Of a stretch of DNA of 8,131 nucleotides, positions 1-6,547 are shown in pieces. Source of the stretch: Acidobacteriota bacterium (lineage in GTDB: Bacteria; Acidobacteriota; Terriglobia; UBA7540); assembly GCA_021789565.1 (NCBI GenBank), contig JAJYJL010000297.1, positions 1 through 8,131 of the forward strand. Direction: 5' to 3'. Numbering within the stretch: the stretch's first letter is position 1; every line of letters begins with the position of its first letter. The notes under the pieces are model-generated. The model saw only the letters and a program-made list of their open reading frames with translations. It did no database searches and was not told the DNA's origin. A program made the translations under genes and the position numbers.

Positions 1-995
1 TAGGCAGCGCGGTCGGGATCGGCCGGGTCGGGATTGGTGACGTAGGAATTCTTGCTGTAGGGCAGACCCAAACCCGGGTCGGCGAGGTCGCCAATGGCGA
101 AGATCAGAGTGTCGGCATCCAGGAGAATTTCCTTGTCGGTTGCCTTCGGGCGGGTATTTTCGCCGTCCATCACCAGAATGTTTTCACGAACTCGCAGATG
201 CGCAATGCGGCCGTCCGGGCCAGGTTCAATCGCCACCGGGGACGAGAGGAATCGGAAGGTCAGTTTGGAGTCTGGCTTGGTTTCGGGCTGGGATTTTACC
301 CAGGGGAAAGTGGTGTCCGGCACCTGGCTGACATCCTGGCCCACGGCCTTGCAGGTTTCAGCAACGCGATCCAACTCCTCCTGAAAGCGTTTGCGGTCTA
401 GGAAGGCTTCAACCTCGTCAAACTCCTTGCGGTCAAACTTGACTTCAAAGGGGCCGCGGCGTGCAATGACGACAACTTCTTCCGGCTTTTCGCCGGGCTG
501 GTCAAGCATCAACCAGCGCGCGATGTCGACCATGACGTTGCCCATTCCGATGATGGCGATCCGGCGCCCCACGGAAAAATCCTGCGAAGTAAAAGGCGGC
601 AGCAGGTTGTAGTTATAGACAAAATCCTTGGCGGAATAAACTCCCTTCGAATCCTCGCCGGGCATGCCGAGTTTCTTGTTCCCCTGCGCGCCCACGGCAA
701 ACACGATGGCCGTGGGTTGCCACTTTTTCAGGTCATCTATGGTGAGGCGCTCGTCGGAGCGGACGCGGACGTTGCCAATGTAATCAACATTGGGCATTGC
801 CAGAATCTTGGCAAACTGCTTCCGCAGGCCGTTTTTCATGTGGAATTTCTGGGGATAGATGCCGTATTCGGCCAGGCCGCCGGGCTTGATGTCCCGGTTA
901 AAAATCACAACACGATGTCCGGCATTGGCGATTTTACGGGCAGCGAAAAGTCCAGCGGGGCCGGCGCCCACCACAAAAACCGTTGCTTGATCCAT
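1..995 (-). CDS. FAD-dependent ferredoxin/adrenodoxin-type NADP+ reductase, 3' end beyond window
   Basis: The predicted enzyme moves electrons between NADPH and a small redox carrier (ferredoxin-like) through FAD in the cytoplasm. Reading leftward from 995, 331 residues are present and the frame is open to the edge; family members are usually about 450 residues, so the C-terminus is missing. An N-terminal FAD Rossmann motif VVGAGPAGLFAA lies at residues 8-19. GGLAEYGIYP (39-48) matches the family's GGL.RYG.-P segment. The second dinucleotide motif GMGNVMVDIAR (150-160) is the characteristic GxGNVxxDxAR of FprA/adrenodoxin reductases, and ARRGP (178-182) carries the arginine pair associated with NADPH preference. 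FAIGD near residue 300 is the late FAD-binding motif. The ATG is supported by an AGAGGT ribosome site 5 nt upstream. It has no operon partner visible here. A glutamate-synthase small-subunit-like oxidoreductase is a less likely alternative because the GxGNV motif is so typical. The final two bases leave it open whether the next codon is Tyr or a stop; family length favours Tyr. Confidence 0.88.
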   Translation of the reverse strand, partial: MDQATVFVVGAGPAGLFAARKIANAGHRVVIFNRDIKPGGLAEYGIYPQKFHMKNGLRKQFAKILAMPNVDYIGNVRVRSDERLTIDDLKKWQPTAIVFAVGAQGNKKLGMPGEDSKGVYSAKDFVYNYNLLPPFTSQDFSVGRRIAIIGMGNVMVDIARWLMLDQPGEKPEEVVVIARRGPFEVKFDRKEFDEVEAFLDRKRFQEELDRVAETCKAVGQDVSQVPDTTFPWVKSQPETKPDSKLTFRFLSSPVAIEPGPDGRIAHLRVRENILVMDGENTRPKATDKEILLDADTLIFAIGDLADPGLGLPYSKNSYVTNPDPADPDRAA

Positions 996-1000
996 GAGTA

Positions 1001-1006
1001 ACCTCT
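1001..1006 (-). promoter_or_regulatory. Ribosome binding site of the FprA-like reductase
   Basis: On the minus strand the sequence reads AGAGGT, five bases before the ATG at 995. It fixes the start, which is also where the Rossmann motif requires it. Confidence 0.7.
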
Positions 1007-1639
1007 ATGCCTCTCATCCTATGTTTCCCACTCATGACGCGCCGCCCACCAGCCTTTGTGGGGCCTGTTTTCAAAACATGCACCACGATCTTCGGTGTTA
1101 CTTCTTGATGTGAATTCTAGCAGATTCGGGCCGATGTTCACAACCACCACAGAGCATTGCTCGACGCGGTGAATCAGGTAACGGGCAGGGAAACGGCTAG
1201 ACTATGCAGGCGACGGGAAGCTGGGCCTTCTCCGGTTCGTTTCCGGTTCGTTTTTTCCACAGCTACGTGTTTTCAACAACTTCTCCGCTTCGTTTTTGGG
1301 TTCGTTTCGGTTCGTTTTTGATAGCCGATCCTTTGTTTTCAATAACCTCTCCGGTTCGTTTTTAAAAAAACGTGTTAGTTTGTCCCACAATTTTGATGCC
1401 AAACTAGCAGCCTTATATTTTTCAACTGCTTACGGCAAAATTAATAGTCTATCCAGACTGTCTACTTCTGCCGCCGCAGCCCATCCAGTACCCACAAAAA
1501 GACTACCATGCTAGCCGACGGAAGTCAAGCAAAATCGCACACGGGGCCGGACCTCTAAGATGGCGGCCTCGTCGTTGGGCATTATCTGCTCTCAATTCGC
1601 ACAGACCGCAAAGAGCGCCATCTAATATGTCCCACCGGC
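1007..1639. other. Gene-poor intergenic stretch
   Basis: No conserved protein or RNA gene was recognised. The left part (1007-1200) should hold the promoter of the leftward reductase, but no convincing -35/-10 pair was found. The middle (about 1228-1500) is clearly richer in A and T than its surroundings and contains the degenerate GGTTCGTTT repeats described separately. The right part (1500-1639) shows nothing identifiable. No tRNA-like cloverleaf was seen. Confidence 0.5.
1202..1411 (-). repeat. Degenerate KNEPE/LLKT-coding repeat tract
   Basis: Two 30-base units at 1268-1297 and 1334-1363 differ at only three positions and are 66 bases apart, a multiple of three. Shorter copies of the core GGTTCGTTT begin at about 1234, 1245, 1300, 1309 and 1354. 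Read leftward, one frame stays open from about 1411 to a TAG at 1202 and gives KNEPERLLKTK, then KNEAEKLLKTR, then KNEPET. There is no ATG; the only start in the tract is a TTG at 1402, without a ribosome site, and a TAA lies shortly upstream of 1411. I recall similar KNEPE..LLKTK words in small hypothetical proteins of soil bacteria, but cannot verify that here. It could be a decayed small gene or a non-coding interspersed repeat that merely translates. Confidence 0.5.
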
Positions 1640-1744
1640 GCGTTACGGAGACGTCATTCTGATCCCGCAGAGCGGAAGAAGAATCTGCTTTGCCCCTCTT
1701 GGCGGGAACAGCAGATTTCTCGTCGCCCTTCGGCTCGGAATGAC
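1640..1744. repeat. REP-like palindromic repeat, full copy R1
   Basis: The core 1653-1744 starts GTCATTCTGA and ends CTCGGAATGAC, which are near-perfect inverted repeats. Inside, AGAATCTGCTTT and AGCAGATTTC form a second inverted pair, so the whole 92 bases can fold into one long interrupted hairpin. The left flank GCGTTAC....ACGTCAT (1640-1657) recurs before the next copy at 1752, giving a 112-base period. Copies with the same ends lie at 2146-2230 and 6428-6523. Confidence 0.8.
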
Positions 1745-1751
1745 GGGCGCG

Positions 1752-1820
1752 GCGTTACCTCCACGTCATCCTGAGAAATCCCGCCGCATCTCAGCGGGAC
1801 GACGAAGGATCTGCTTTTCC
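1752..1820. repeat. REP-like palindromic repeat, left half only, R2
   Basis: It begins with the same flank as R1 (GCGTTAC, four different bases, then ACGTCATCCTGA) and runs through GTCATCCTGAG (1765-1775) to AAGGATCTGCTTTT (1805-1818). The expected right half, AGCAGATTC...CTCGGAATGAC, is absent; the GIY-YIG reading frame follows instead. A short hairpin (TCCCGC 1779-1784 with GCGGGA 1794-1799) has the nuclease stop codon in its loop. It might help end transcription of that gene, though no T-run follows. Confidence 0.75.
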
Positions 1821-2102
1821 AAACCAACCCTCGCTCAAGTCAGCCCAAGTTGCGTTCATTGACTCGATCAGCGCGATCTTCTTTGATCGCCGCCAGCCCT
1901 TGATCTGCTTTTCCCTGTGGATGGCGCCGCGGATGCGTCCCCAGGTTTCAAAATAGACCAGCCGTTCGACGCGGTAGCGGCTGGTAAAACCGGGGGTGAG
2001 GAGGCGTTGGTGCTCTGCCACGCGGCCCTCAATGTCAGTCGTGACACCCGTGTAGAGTGTGCGCGAGCGGCTGGCCAGGATGTAGACGTACGCGGTCTTC
2101 AC
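1791..2102 (-). CDS. Stand-alone GIY-YIG endonuclease-domain protein (UPF0213/YhbQ-like)
   Basis: This 103-residue protein is essentially one GIY-YIG nuclease domain, the fold that cuts DNA with a catalytic Tyr, Arg and a metal-binding Glu. The GIY element is YVY (5-7) and the YIG element is YTG (17-19). The catalytic Arg is R27 in GRVAEH, with H31 nearby. The metal-ligand Glu is E64 in IHREKQIKGW, a hallmark of the small UPF0213-like subfamily, followed by RRSKKIALIE and the usual ending ATWADLSEGW (84-93). The start is GTG at 2102, supported by AAGGT six bases upstream and by homologues starting directly before YVYIL. The last residues (KADPSSSR) and the TGA stop are encoded within the palindromic half-repeat R2, so the natural C-terminus has apparently been replaced. 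The cellular role of these small proteins is not established; repeat copies lie on both sides. Gene identity is strong, function is not. Confidence 0.88.
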   Translation of the reverse strand: MKTAYVYILASRSRTLYTGVTTDIEGRVAEHQRLLTPGFTSRYRVERLVYFETWGRIRGAIHREKQIKGWRRSKKIALIESMNATWADLSEGWFGKADPSSSR

Positions 2103-2108
2103 CCGAAG

Positions 2109-2113
2109 ACCTT
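2109..2113 (-). promoter_or_regulatory. Ribosome binding site deciding the GTG start of the GIY-YIG gene
   Basis: AAGGT on the minus strand lies six bases before the GTG. No ATG is available before the YVYIL motif, so this site supports the unusual start. Confidence 0.5.
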
Positions 2114-2145
2114 ACCACAAAGCAGCCTGCCGGAGGGGCCTACCA

Positions 2146-2250
2146 GTCATTCTGAGGCCGATTCTTGGCCGAAGAATCTGCTTTTCCTTCTTGGCCGGAA
2201 CAGCAGATTCCTCGCTTCGCTCGGAATGACGGGGCGGGGCTCGGAATGAC
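2146..2250. repeat. REP-like palindromic repeat, full copy R3 with duplicated right end
   Basis: The core 2146-2230 (85 bases) runs from GTCATTCTGAG to CTCGGAATGAC. The inner arms GAATCTGCT and AGCAGATTC are perfect inverted repeats. The right end is repeated once more 20 bases later (CTCGGAATGAC at 2220-2230 and 2240-2250), a small tandem duplication. It lies just upstream of the GIY-YIG gene's ribosome site and therefore probably inside or near that gene's promoter region. Confidence 0.8.
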
Positions 2251-2258
2251 GGGCGGCG

Positions 2259-2315
2259 GTCGGACCTTCAGGTCCGACTGAATACGGCAGGCAAATAGAG
2301 CGGGCTTTAGCCGCT
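2259..2315. repeat. Two short palindromes after R3
   Basis: GTCGGACC and GGTCCGAC (2259-2278) form a perfect 8-bp stem with a TTCA loop. About 20 bases on, AGCGGGCTTTAGCCGCT (2299-2315) forms a second small hairpin. They differ in sequence from the GTCATTC family and look like another class of dispersed palindrome. No gene or promoter role can be assigned. The following bases up to 2393 show nothing recognisable. Confidence 0.6.
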
Positions 2316-2393
2316 GAAGGAATGAAACTAACCGACCCACCCGGGGCAGACCGGCGACTCTTCAGGGGTGCGGTTTCGCAGCACGCACGTTGG

Positions 2394-2636
2394 TCAGGCA
2401 CAACCTACTCTTCGGAATTCGCAGAGCTTAGAAAAGATGCGCCAGCCGCGGATATTCTCAAAGGCCGTGATCTGCGCGGCGGATTCTTCGCCGCTCTTTT
2501 CCTTGAAGAGAACGTTGTAGGTGGCGCTGGAGTTGAAGGGCGGGTCGAGGTCGATGAGGTCGACGCTTTCCGTCGCCACATGTTCGCGAGGGATTCCGAG
2601 GTTGTCGCCAAAGTAGAGCTTGTTTTTCCAGTCCAT
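2394..2636 (-). pseudogene. Truncated site-specific DNA methyltransferase (DPPF type), N-terminal remnant
   Basis: Reading leftward from the ATG at 2636, the protein begins MDWKNKLYFGDNL and continues through ESVDLIDLDPPFNS to TYNVLFKEKSGEESAAQ. This is the N-terminal end of bacterial adenine-N6/cytosine-N4 methyltransferases: the DPPF tetrad is the catalytic motif IV and the preceding KLYFGDNL segment is typical of the beta class. Family resemblance stops at ITAFE (about 2457); the usual continuation is replaced by some 20 unrelated residues and a stop at 2394. The SAM-binding FxGxG region and target recognition domain are absent, so it cannot be an active enzyme. No ribosome site precedes either 2636 or the upstream in-frame ATG at 2657. 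It is best read as a fragment left by deletion or rearrangement of a restriction-modification or orphan methylase gene. Confidence 0.8.
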
Positions 2637-2744
2637 TTGCGCAAAAGGATAGCACATTTGGGGTCGCGTGGCGGAGGGGCGCATGACTTTTGCCATATGA
2701 CGGAGGACTACTATCGGGTGGTGACTCAGTTTGGTCCCTATTTT

Positions 2745-2809
2745 TTGTGGCACGGCCATCCTGGCCGTGTCTTTTGACCATGGCATGGGCGAGGACGCCC
2801 GTGCCACAA
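2745..2809. repeat. 65-bp palindromic element with perfect 11-bp inverted ends
   Basis: The ends TTGTGGCACGG (2745-2755) and CCGTGCCACAA (2799-2809) are perfect inverted repeats. Inside, CACGGCCA/TGGCCGTG (2751-2769) forms an 8-bp hairpin with a 3-base loop and GGGCG/CGCCC (2787-2800) forms another, so the element can fold either as one long stem or as two hairpins. It belongs to a different family from the GTCATTC repeats. No reading frame inside it is credible. It stands about 230 bases upstream of the mannosidase start. Confidence 0.75.
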
Positions 2810-3030
2810 GTCAAAGTGAGCCATTACCTCCTATAGTGCGGTGTCCCATCTTTCCGGCAGCGGGTGTATGATGGTGAGCTAATACGCGAACAGGCGCAAG
2901 GTGATTTCAGGCTGTCTACTGACGATGCGTGTCCTGACTTTCGATTGTGTCATTCCGGGAAGTTCTTTTAATCGGTTTTCCTGCCACCCCTTGATGGGGA
3001 GACCCCTGCCGATTTTTCATATGCAAAACT
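2810..3030 (+). other. Upstream region of the mannosidase gene
   Basis: About 220 bases without a recognisable gene. It must contain or border the mannosidase promoter, but I could not pick a -35/-10 pair with confidence. A minor CCCC-TTGAT-GGGG inverted repeat (2987-2999) is visible; its role is unknown. Confidence 0.35.
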
Positions 3031-3035
3031 GGAGG
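3031..3035 (+). promoter_or_regulatory. Ribosome binding site of the GH38 mannosidase
   Basis: GGAGG seven bases before the ATG at 3043. It favours this start over the in-frame ATG at 3052, which is too far away. Confidence 0.8.
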
Positions 3036-3042
3036 TATTCAT

Positions 3043-6000
3043 ATGTCACCGATGAACCGCAGACGGTTCTTTCAGATTTCTGCCGCTTCATTCCTGGCTG
3101 AGAACCTGGTGGTCGATGGGTCGGCTTTTCCCTTGCTGGCGCAGGCCTTTCCGCGCGGCATGGACCGCGAGCTACAGAACAATCCTTTTGCGCCGGCGCT
3201 CCGGCGGCTGGAAGCGATGATCACCATGCCGCTCACGGACTGGCGGGTTCACGCGGACAATCTTCCTCATCCGGAAGATCCCGCGCTGGCTGATTCGAGT
3301 TGGAAAATGGTTAGGGTCCACGAGCGTGGGAATGAGCGGCCAGTGTGGTTCCGGCGGGTGGTGGAGATTCCCAAGACGATGGGCGGTTACAGCATCGAAG
3401 GCAAGCGGGTGAAGCTGGCACTCCGGTTGAGCTTCAACGGTCATGGGCGGGTGAGGGTGTTCTTTAACGGCTCCGTGGTGGAAATGACAGATATCAGCAC
3501 CCAGCAGCCCATCCTCTTGAGTGAACACGCCAAAGCAGGTGAGAAATTTGTGGTTGCGGCCTATGCGCCCGCCGGCGAAGGCGATGCAAGGATCAATAGC
3601 GCGAGCCTGGAGGTGGATTATGCGCCCGACCAGCCCAATCCCCTCACCATGCTCCAGCAGATTATGGCGGTGCAGGCGGCGTCGAAAGGCTTCCCGGATG
3701 GACAGTCGCAGCGCGAAGCGCAGTTAAGCGCGGCGGTTAAAGGCCTCGATTTTGCAGCGCTTGATCGGGGCGACCAGAAGGCGTTTGACCGATCGATGGC
3801 AGCCGCCGATGACAAAATGCAGCCGCTTGCCGAATGGATGAAGCAGTTCACCATCATGGCCGTCGGGAATGCGCATATTGATCTGGCGTGGCTGTGGCCG
3901 TGGACCGAGACGGTGGAAGTGGTCCGTGACACCTTTGGAACCGCCGTGGAGCTGATGGACGAATACCCGGGGTTCATCTTCGCGCAGTCCACGGCGCAGG
4001 ATTTTTTGTGGCTGGAGAACAAATATCCTGACCTCTTCAAGGAAATCCAGAAGCGGGTTAAAGACGGCCGCTGGGAAATGGTGGGCGGTATGTGGTGCGA
4101 GCCCGACCTCAATATGCCCTGCGGCGAGTCTCTGGTGCGGCAGCTTCTGACAGGCAAACGTTACTTCCAGCAGAAATTCGGCGTGGATGTCAGGATCGGA
4201 TGGAACCCGGACTCGTTTGGATACAGCCGGCAACTGCCCCAGATTTACAAGCGGTCGGGGGTGGACTATTTTGTGACCCAGAAGATGAGCTGGAATGACA
4301 CGGTGCCGATGCCCTACAAGCTGTTTCACTGGGAAGCTCCGGACGGCAGCCGGGTGCTGACTTATTTTCCGCACGATTATGTGAACGGGATCAATCCCGT
4401 GCAGGACGCGCAGTATATTGGCGAAGACACAGCACTATGTTCGGGCTTCCACACCCAGATGCTGCTTTACGGCATAGGCGACCACGGAGGCGGCCCCACC
4501 CGCCAGATGCTGGATGCGGCGGTGCGCTGGCAGAAATCTCCGAAAGCAGCGTTCCCGAACTTTAAGTTCAGCACGGCCCAGGAATTTTTTGATGAGGTAG
4601 ACAGGAATCTCTCCGCGCTTAACCTTCCCGTCTGGAACAACGAAATGTATCTGCAGTTCCATCGCGGAACTTATACCTCGCAGGCCGACAGCAAGAAGCG
4701 CATGCGGCAGATGGAGCGGTTGCTGCTCAACGCAGAAAGATTTTCATCGCTCGCCATGCTGCGGGGGCGTGAGTATCCGCAGGACCAGTTTGAAGACTGC
4801 TGGCGGCGAGTACTGTTCAATCAGTTCCACGACCTCATGGCGGGCTCGGGAATACACATCGTCTACGTGGACGAAGCGGAAAGCATGGAGTTCGTCAAGC
4901 TGGCTACCGAGCCGATATTAGAAGCTGCGACCAAGACCCTCGCCGCGCGCATTGATACCCGCGGACCTGGCATACCCGTTGTGGTCTTCAACCCCCTGAG
5001 CTGGCAGCGGACGGACGTGGCTGAAGCTCAGGTTCAATTTCCAGCGAGAACAGAGTATGTAGAGGTCCGCGACCCGGAGGGGCACGCTGTTCCGTCGGCT
5101 GTGGTCTCGCGAGATGACTCGACCAGCACAGTGAAGGTGCGATTCCTGGCCAGATCCGTGCCGTCGACTGGATACCGCGTGTTCCACGTTGTTGCTGCAG
5201 ACAGGCTGGCCAGGACCGCTTCAACGCTCAAGGCCAACGGCCTGAGCATGGAGAACGAATTTATCAGCGTTGAGATTGACCCGAAAACGGGATGCGTGAC
5301 CAGTCTGGCCAACAAGAAGGACGGCAAGAACATCCTGCGGCCGGGCGGGCAGGGGAATCTGCTGGAAACTTTTGTGGATAAGCCCAGGGAGTACAACGCG
5401 TGGAACATCAACGCGAACTATGAGAAAACCAAGACCGAATTGCTTGAGGCCGAGGAAGTGAAGCTGGTGGAAAACACTCCGGTTCGCGCCGTAGTGCGGG
5501 TGAAGAAGCGCTTCCAGAAGTCTTCCTTTGTTCAGGACATCTGCATGTATCCGGAAGTGCCGCGCGTGGATGTCAAAATGCAGGCGGATTGGCACGAGCG
5601 GCAGGTCATGTTGAAGGTCGCGTTCCCGCTCGATATTAAACCGCTCACGGCGACCTATCAGATCCCTTACGGAACGGTGGAACGGCCGGCGATCCCCCAT
5701 GTGCCCGGAAAACCGCCGGTGCCGTTCACTGAGGCAACAGAAATCGGTGAGAAGCACCCGAAGTATGATCCGCTGCTGGCCCAGGAAGCAGAATTTGAAG
5801 TCTGCGCGCAGCAATGGGGTGATCTCTCTGAAAATGGACGCGGCTTCAGCCTGTTGAACCGTGAAAAGTATGGCTACGACACGTTTGAGCCGGGCACTAT
5901 CCGCCTGACGCTGCTTCGCTCGCCCATTGATCCGGACCCGCATGCCGACCAGGGCTTCCACCAAATGACCTACGCCATGTATCCCCACCCGGGCAACTGG

Positions 6001-6399
6001 ATGGATGCGGAGACGGAGTTGCGTGGATACGAACTGAACTACCGCCTGCTCGCTGTAACAACCGTTCCGCACAACGGGTCCCTGCCGGCCTCCCATTCGT
6101 TTGTGGAGATTGAGCCAAAGAACGTGATTCTCTCGGCCGTCAAGAAGGCGGAAGATGACGATTCGGTAGTTTTCCGGTTCTATGAATTCGAGGGCAACCC
6201 TTCGCAGGTGCGGCTGCGGCTTCCGGAAGCTGCAACCGGAGCCGTGCAGGCCAATCTGATGGAGAAGGAAGAGAAGACGCTTTCACTTGAGGCAAACGGA
6301 AGAGAAGTCAGCGTGCATGTCGGCCCATATGAAATTGGGACCGTCAAGGTCAGGTTCAAAAAGGACGCGGGTGCCGCGCCGCCACCATACAGAGTTTAG
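3043..6399 (+). CDS. Glycoside hydrolase family 38 alpha-mannosidase, probably exported
   Basis: The 1118-residue enzyme should hydrolyse alpha-linked mannose from oligosaccharides with retention, using zinc. The N-terminus has a twin-arginine-like NRRRFFQ (5-11) and a possible cleavage after LLAQA (31-35), suggesting Tat export, but the hydrophobic stretch contains E20 and D25 and is weak. Residues about 60-200 form an extra beta-rich region. The catalytic domain starts near 272: H278 and D280 in GNAHIDLAW are expected zinc ligands, D390 in WNPDSFGYS is the expected nucleophile and zinc ligand, YGIGDHGGGPT lies at 476-486, and H596 in NQFHDLMAG aligns with the last zinc His of the family's HHDA motif. 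HRGTYTSQA (540-548) opens the helical middle domain, and residues about 640-1118 are the beta-rich C-terminal domains. All catalytic residues are intact. Substrate linkage cannot be read from the sequence. It is transcribed alone, facing an amino-sugar kinase gene. Confidence 0.93.
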   Translation: MSPMNRRRFFQISAASFLAENLVVDGSAFPLLAQAFPRGMDRELQNNPFAPALRRLEAMITMPLTDWRVHADNLPHPEDPALADSSWKMVRVHERGNERPVWFRRVVEIPKTMGGYSIEGKRVKLALRLSFNGHGRVRVFFNGSVVEMTDISTQQPILLSEHAKAGEKFVVAAYAPAGEGDARINSASLEVDYAPDQPNPLTMLQQIMAVQAASKGFPDGQSQREAQLSAAVKGLDFAALDRGDQKAFDRSMAAADDKMQPLAEWMKQFTIMAVGNAHIDLAWLWPWTETVEVVRDTFGTAVELMDEYPGFIFAQSTAQDFLWLENKYPDLFKEIQKRVKDGRWEMVGGMWCEPDLNMPCGESLVRQLLTGKRYFQQKFGVDVRIGWNPDSFGYSRQLPQIYKRSGVDYFVTQKMSWNDTVPMPYKLFHWEAPDGSRVLTYFPHDYVNGINPVQDAQYIGEDTALCSGFHTQMLLYGIGDHGGGPTRQMLDAAVRWQKSPKAAFPNFKFSTAQEFFDEVDRNLSALNLPVWNNEMYLQFHRGTYTSQADSKKRMRQMERLLLNAERFSSLAMLRGREYPQDQFEDCWRRVLFNQFHDLMAGSGIHIVYVDEAESMEFVKLATEPILEAATKTLAARIDTRGPGIPVVVFNPLSWQRTDVAEAQVQFPARTEYVEVRDPEGHAVPSAVVSRDDSTSTVKVRFLARSVPSTGYRVFHVVAADRLARTASTLKANGLSMENEFISVEIDPKTGCVTSLANKKDGKNILRPGGQGNLLETFVDKPREYNAWNINANYEKTKTELLEAEEVKLVENTPVRAVVRVKKRFQKSSFVQDICMYPEVPRVDVKMQADWHERQVMLKVAFPLDIKPLTATYQIPYGTVERPAIPHVPGKPPVPFTEATEIGEKHPKYDPLLAQEAEFEVCAQQWGDLSENGRGFSLLNREKYGYDTFEPGTIRLTLLRSPIDPDPHADQGFHQMTYAMYPHPGNWMDAETELRGYELNYRLLAVTTVPHNGSLPASHSFVEIEPKNVILSAVKKAEDDDSVVFRFYEFEGNPSQVRLRLPEAATGAVQANLMEKEEKTLSLEANGREVSVHVGPYEIGTVKVRFKKDAGAAPPPYRV

Positions 6400-6401
6400 C
6401 A

Positions 6402-6547
6402 GGCTGCTCAAAAACTCCCTGTCCCACGTCATCCTGTCGAAGCGAATGATCTGCTTTTGATCAATTGACTTAAAACAAAGCAGATTCCTCGGGCCGACAA
6501 AGAGGGTCGGCCCTCGGAATGACGTTTGTGAGCGTTTTTCAGCAACC
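6402..6547. repeat. Nested palindromic element R5 between convergent genes
   Basis: The outer arms GGCTGCTCAAAAAC (6402-6415) and GTTTTTCAGCAACC (6534-6547) are inverted repeats with 12 of 14 positions matching. Nested inside is a REP-like copy (6428-6523) from GTCATCCTG to CTCGGAATGAC with inner arms ATCTGCTTT/AAGCAGAT. Innermost on the right is a perfect 8-bp hairpin GGGCCGAC/GTCGGCCC (6491-6513). The element begins two bases after the mannosidase stop and overlaps the last codons and stop of the kinase gene. Its place between converging genes suits a two-way transcription terminator, though the strong hairpin has no immediate T-run on either strand. Confidence 0.8.

Noticed and set aside
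1228..1363. CRISPR-like array
   Set aside because: The repeats are short, degenerate and irregularly spaced, without uniform unique spacers or nearby cas genes.
1640..2250. Conventional insertion sequence around the GIY-YIG gene
   Set aside because: There is no transposase, no matching pair of terminal repeats around the gene and no visible target duplication.
2322..2777. 151-residue plus-strand open frame
   Set aside because: It is the antisense of the methyltransferase remnant and shows no domain of its own; the minus strand carries the recognisable DPPF motif.
2949..2957. Isolated GTCATTCCG as another REP fragment
   Set aside because: Nine bases with no matching inner arm or partner end are too little to claim a copy.
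3618..4374. Minus-strand open frames of 179 and 216 residues
   Set aside because: Both are antisense to the mannosidase catalytic domain and overlap each other; they show no family motif.
5221..6096. 291-residue open frame on the minus strand
   Set aside because: It is the antisense shadow of the GH38 mannosidase; it has no recognisable domain or ribosome site, and the plus-strand frame has intact catalytic motifs.
6491..6513. Classical intrinsic terminator after the mannosidase
   Set aside because: The stem is strong, but no T-run follows directly on either strand; it is kept only as part of the repeat with a possible terminator role.
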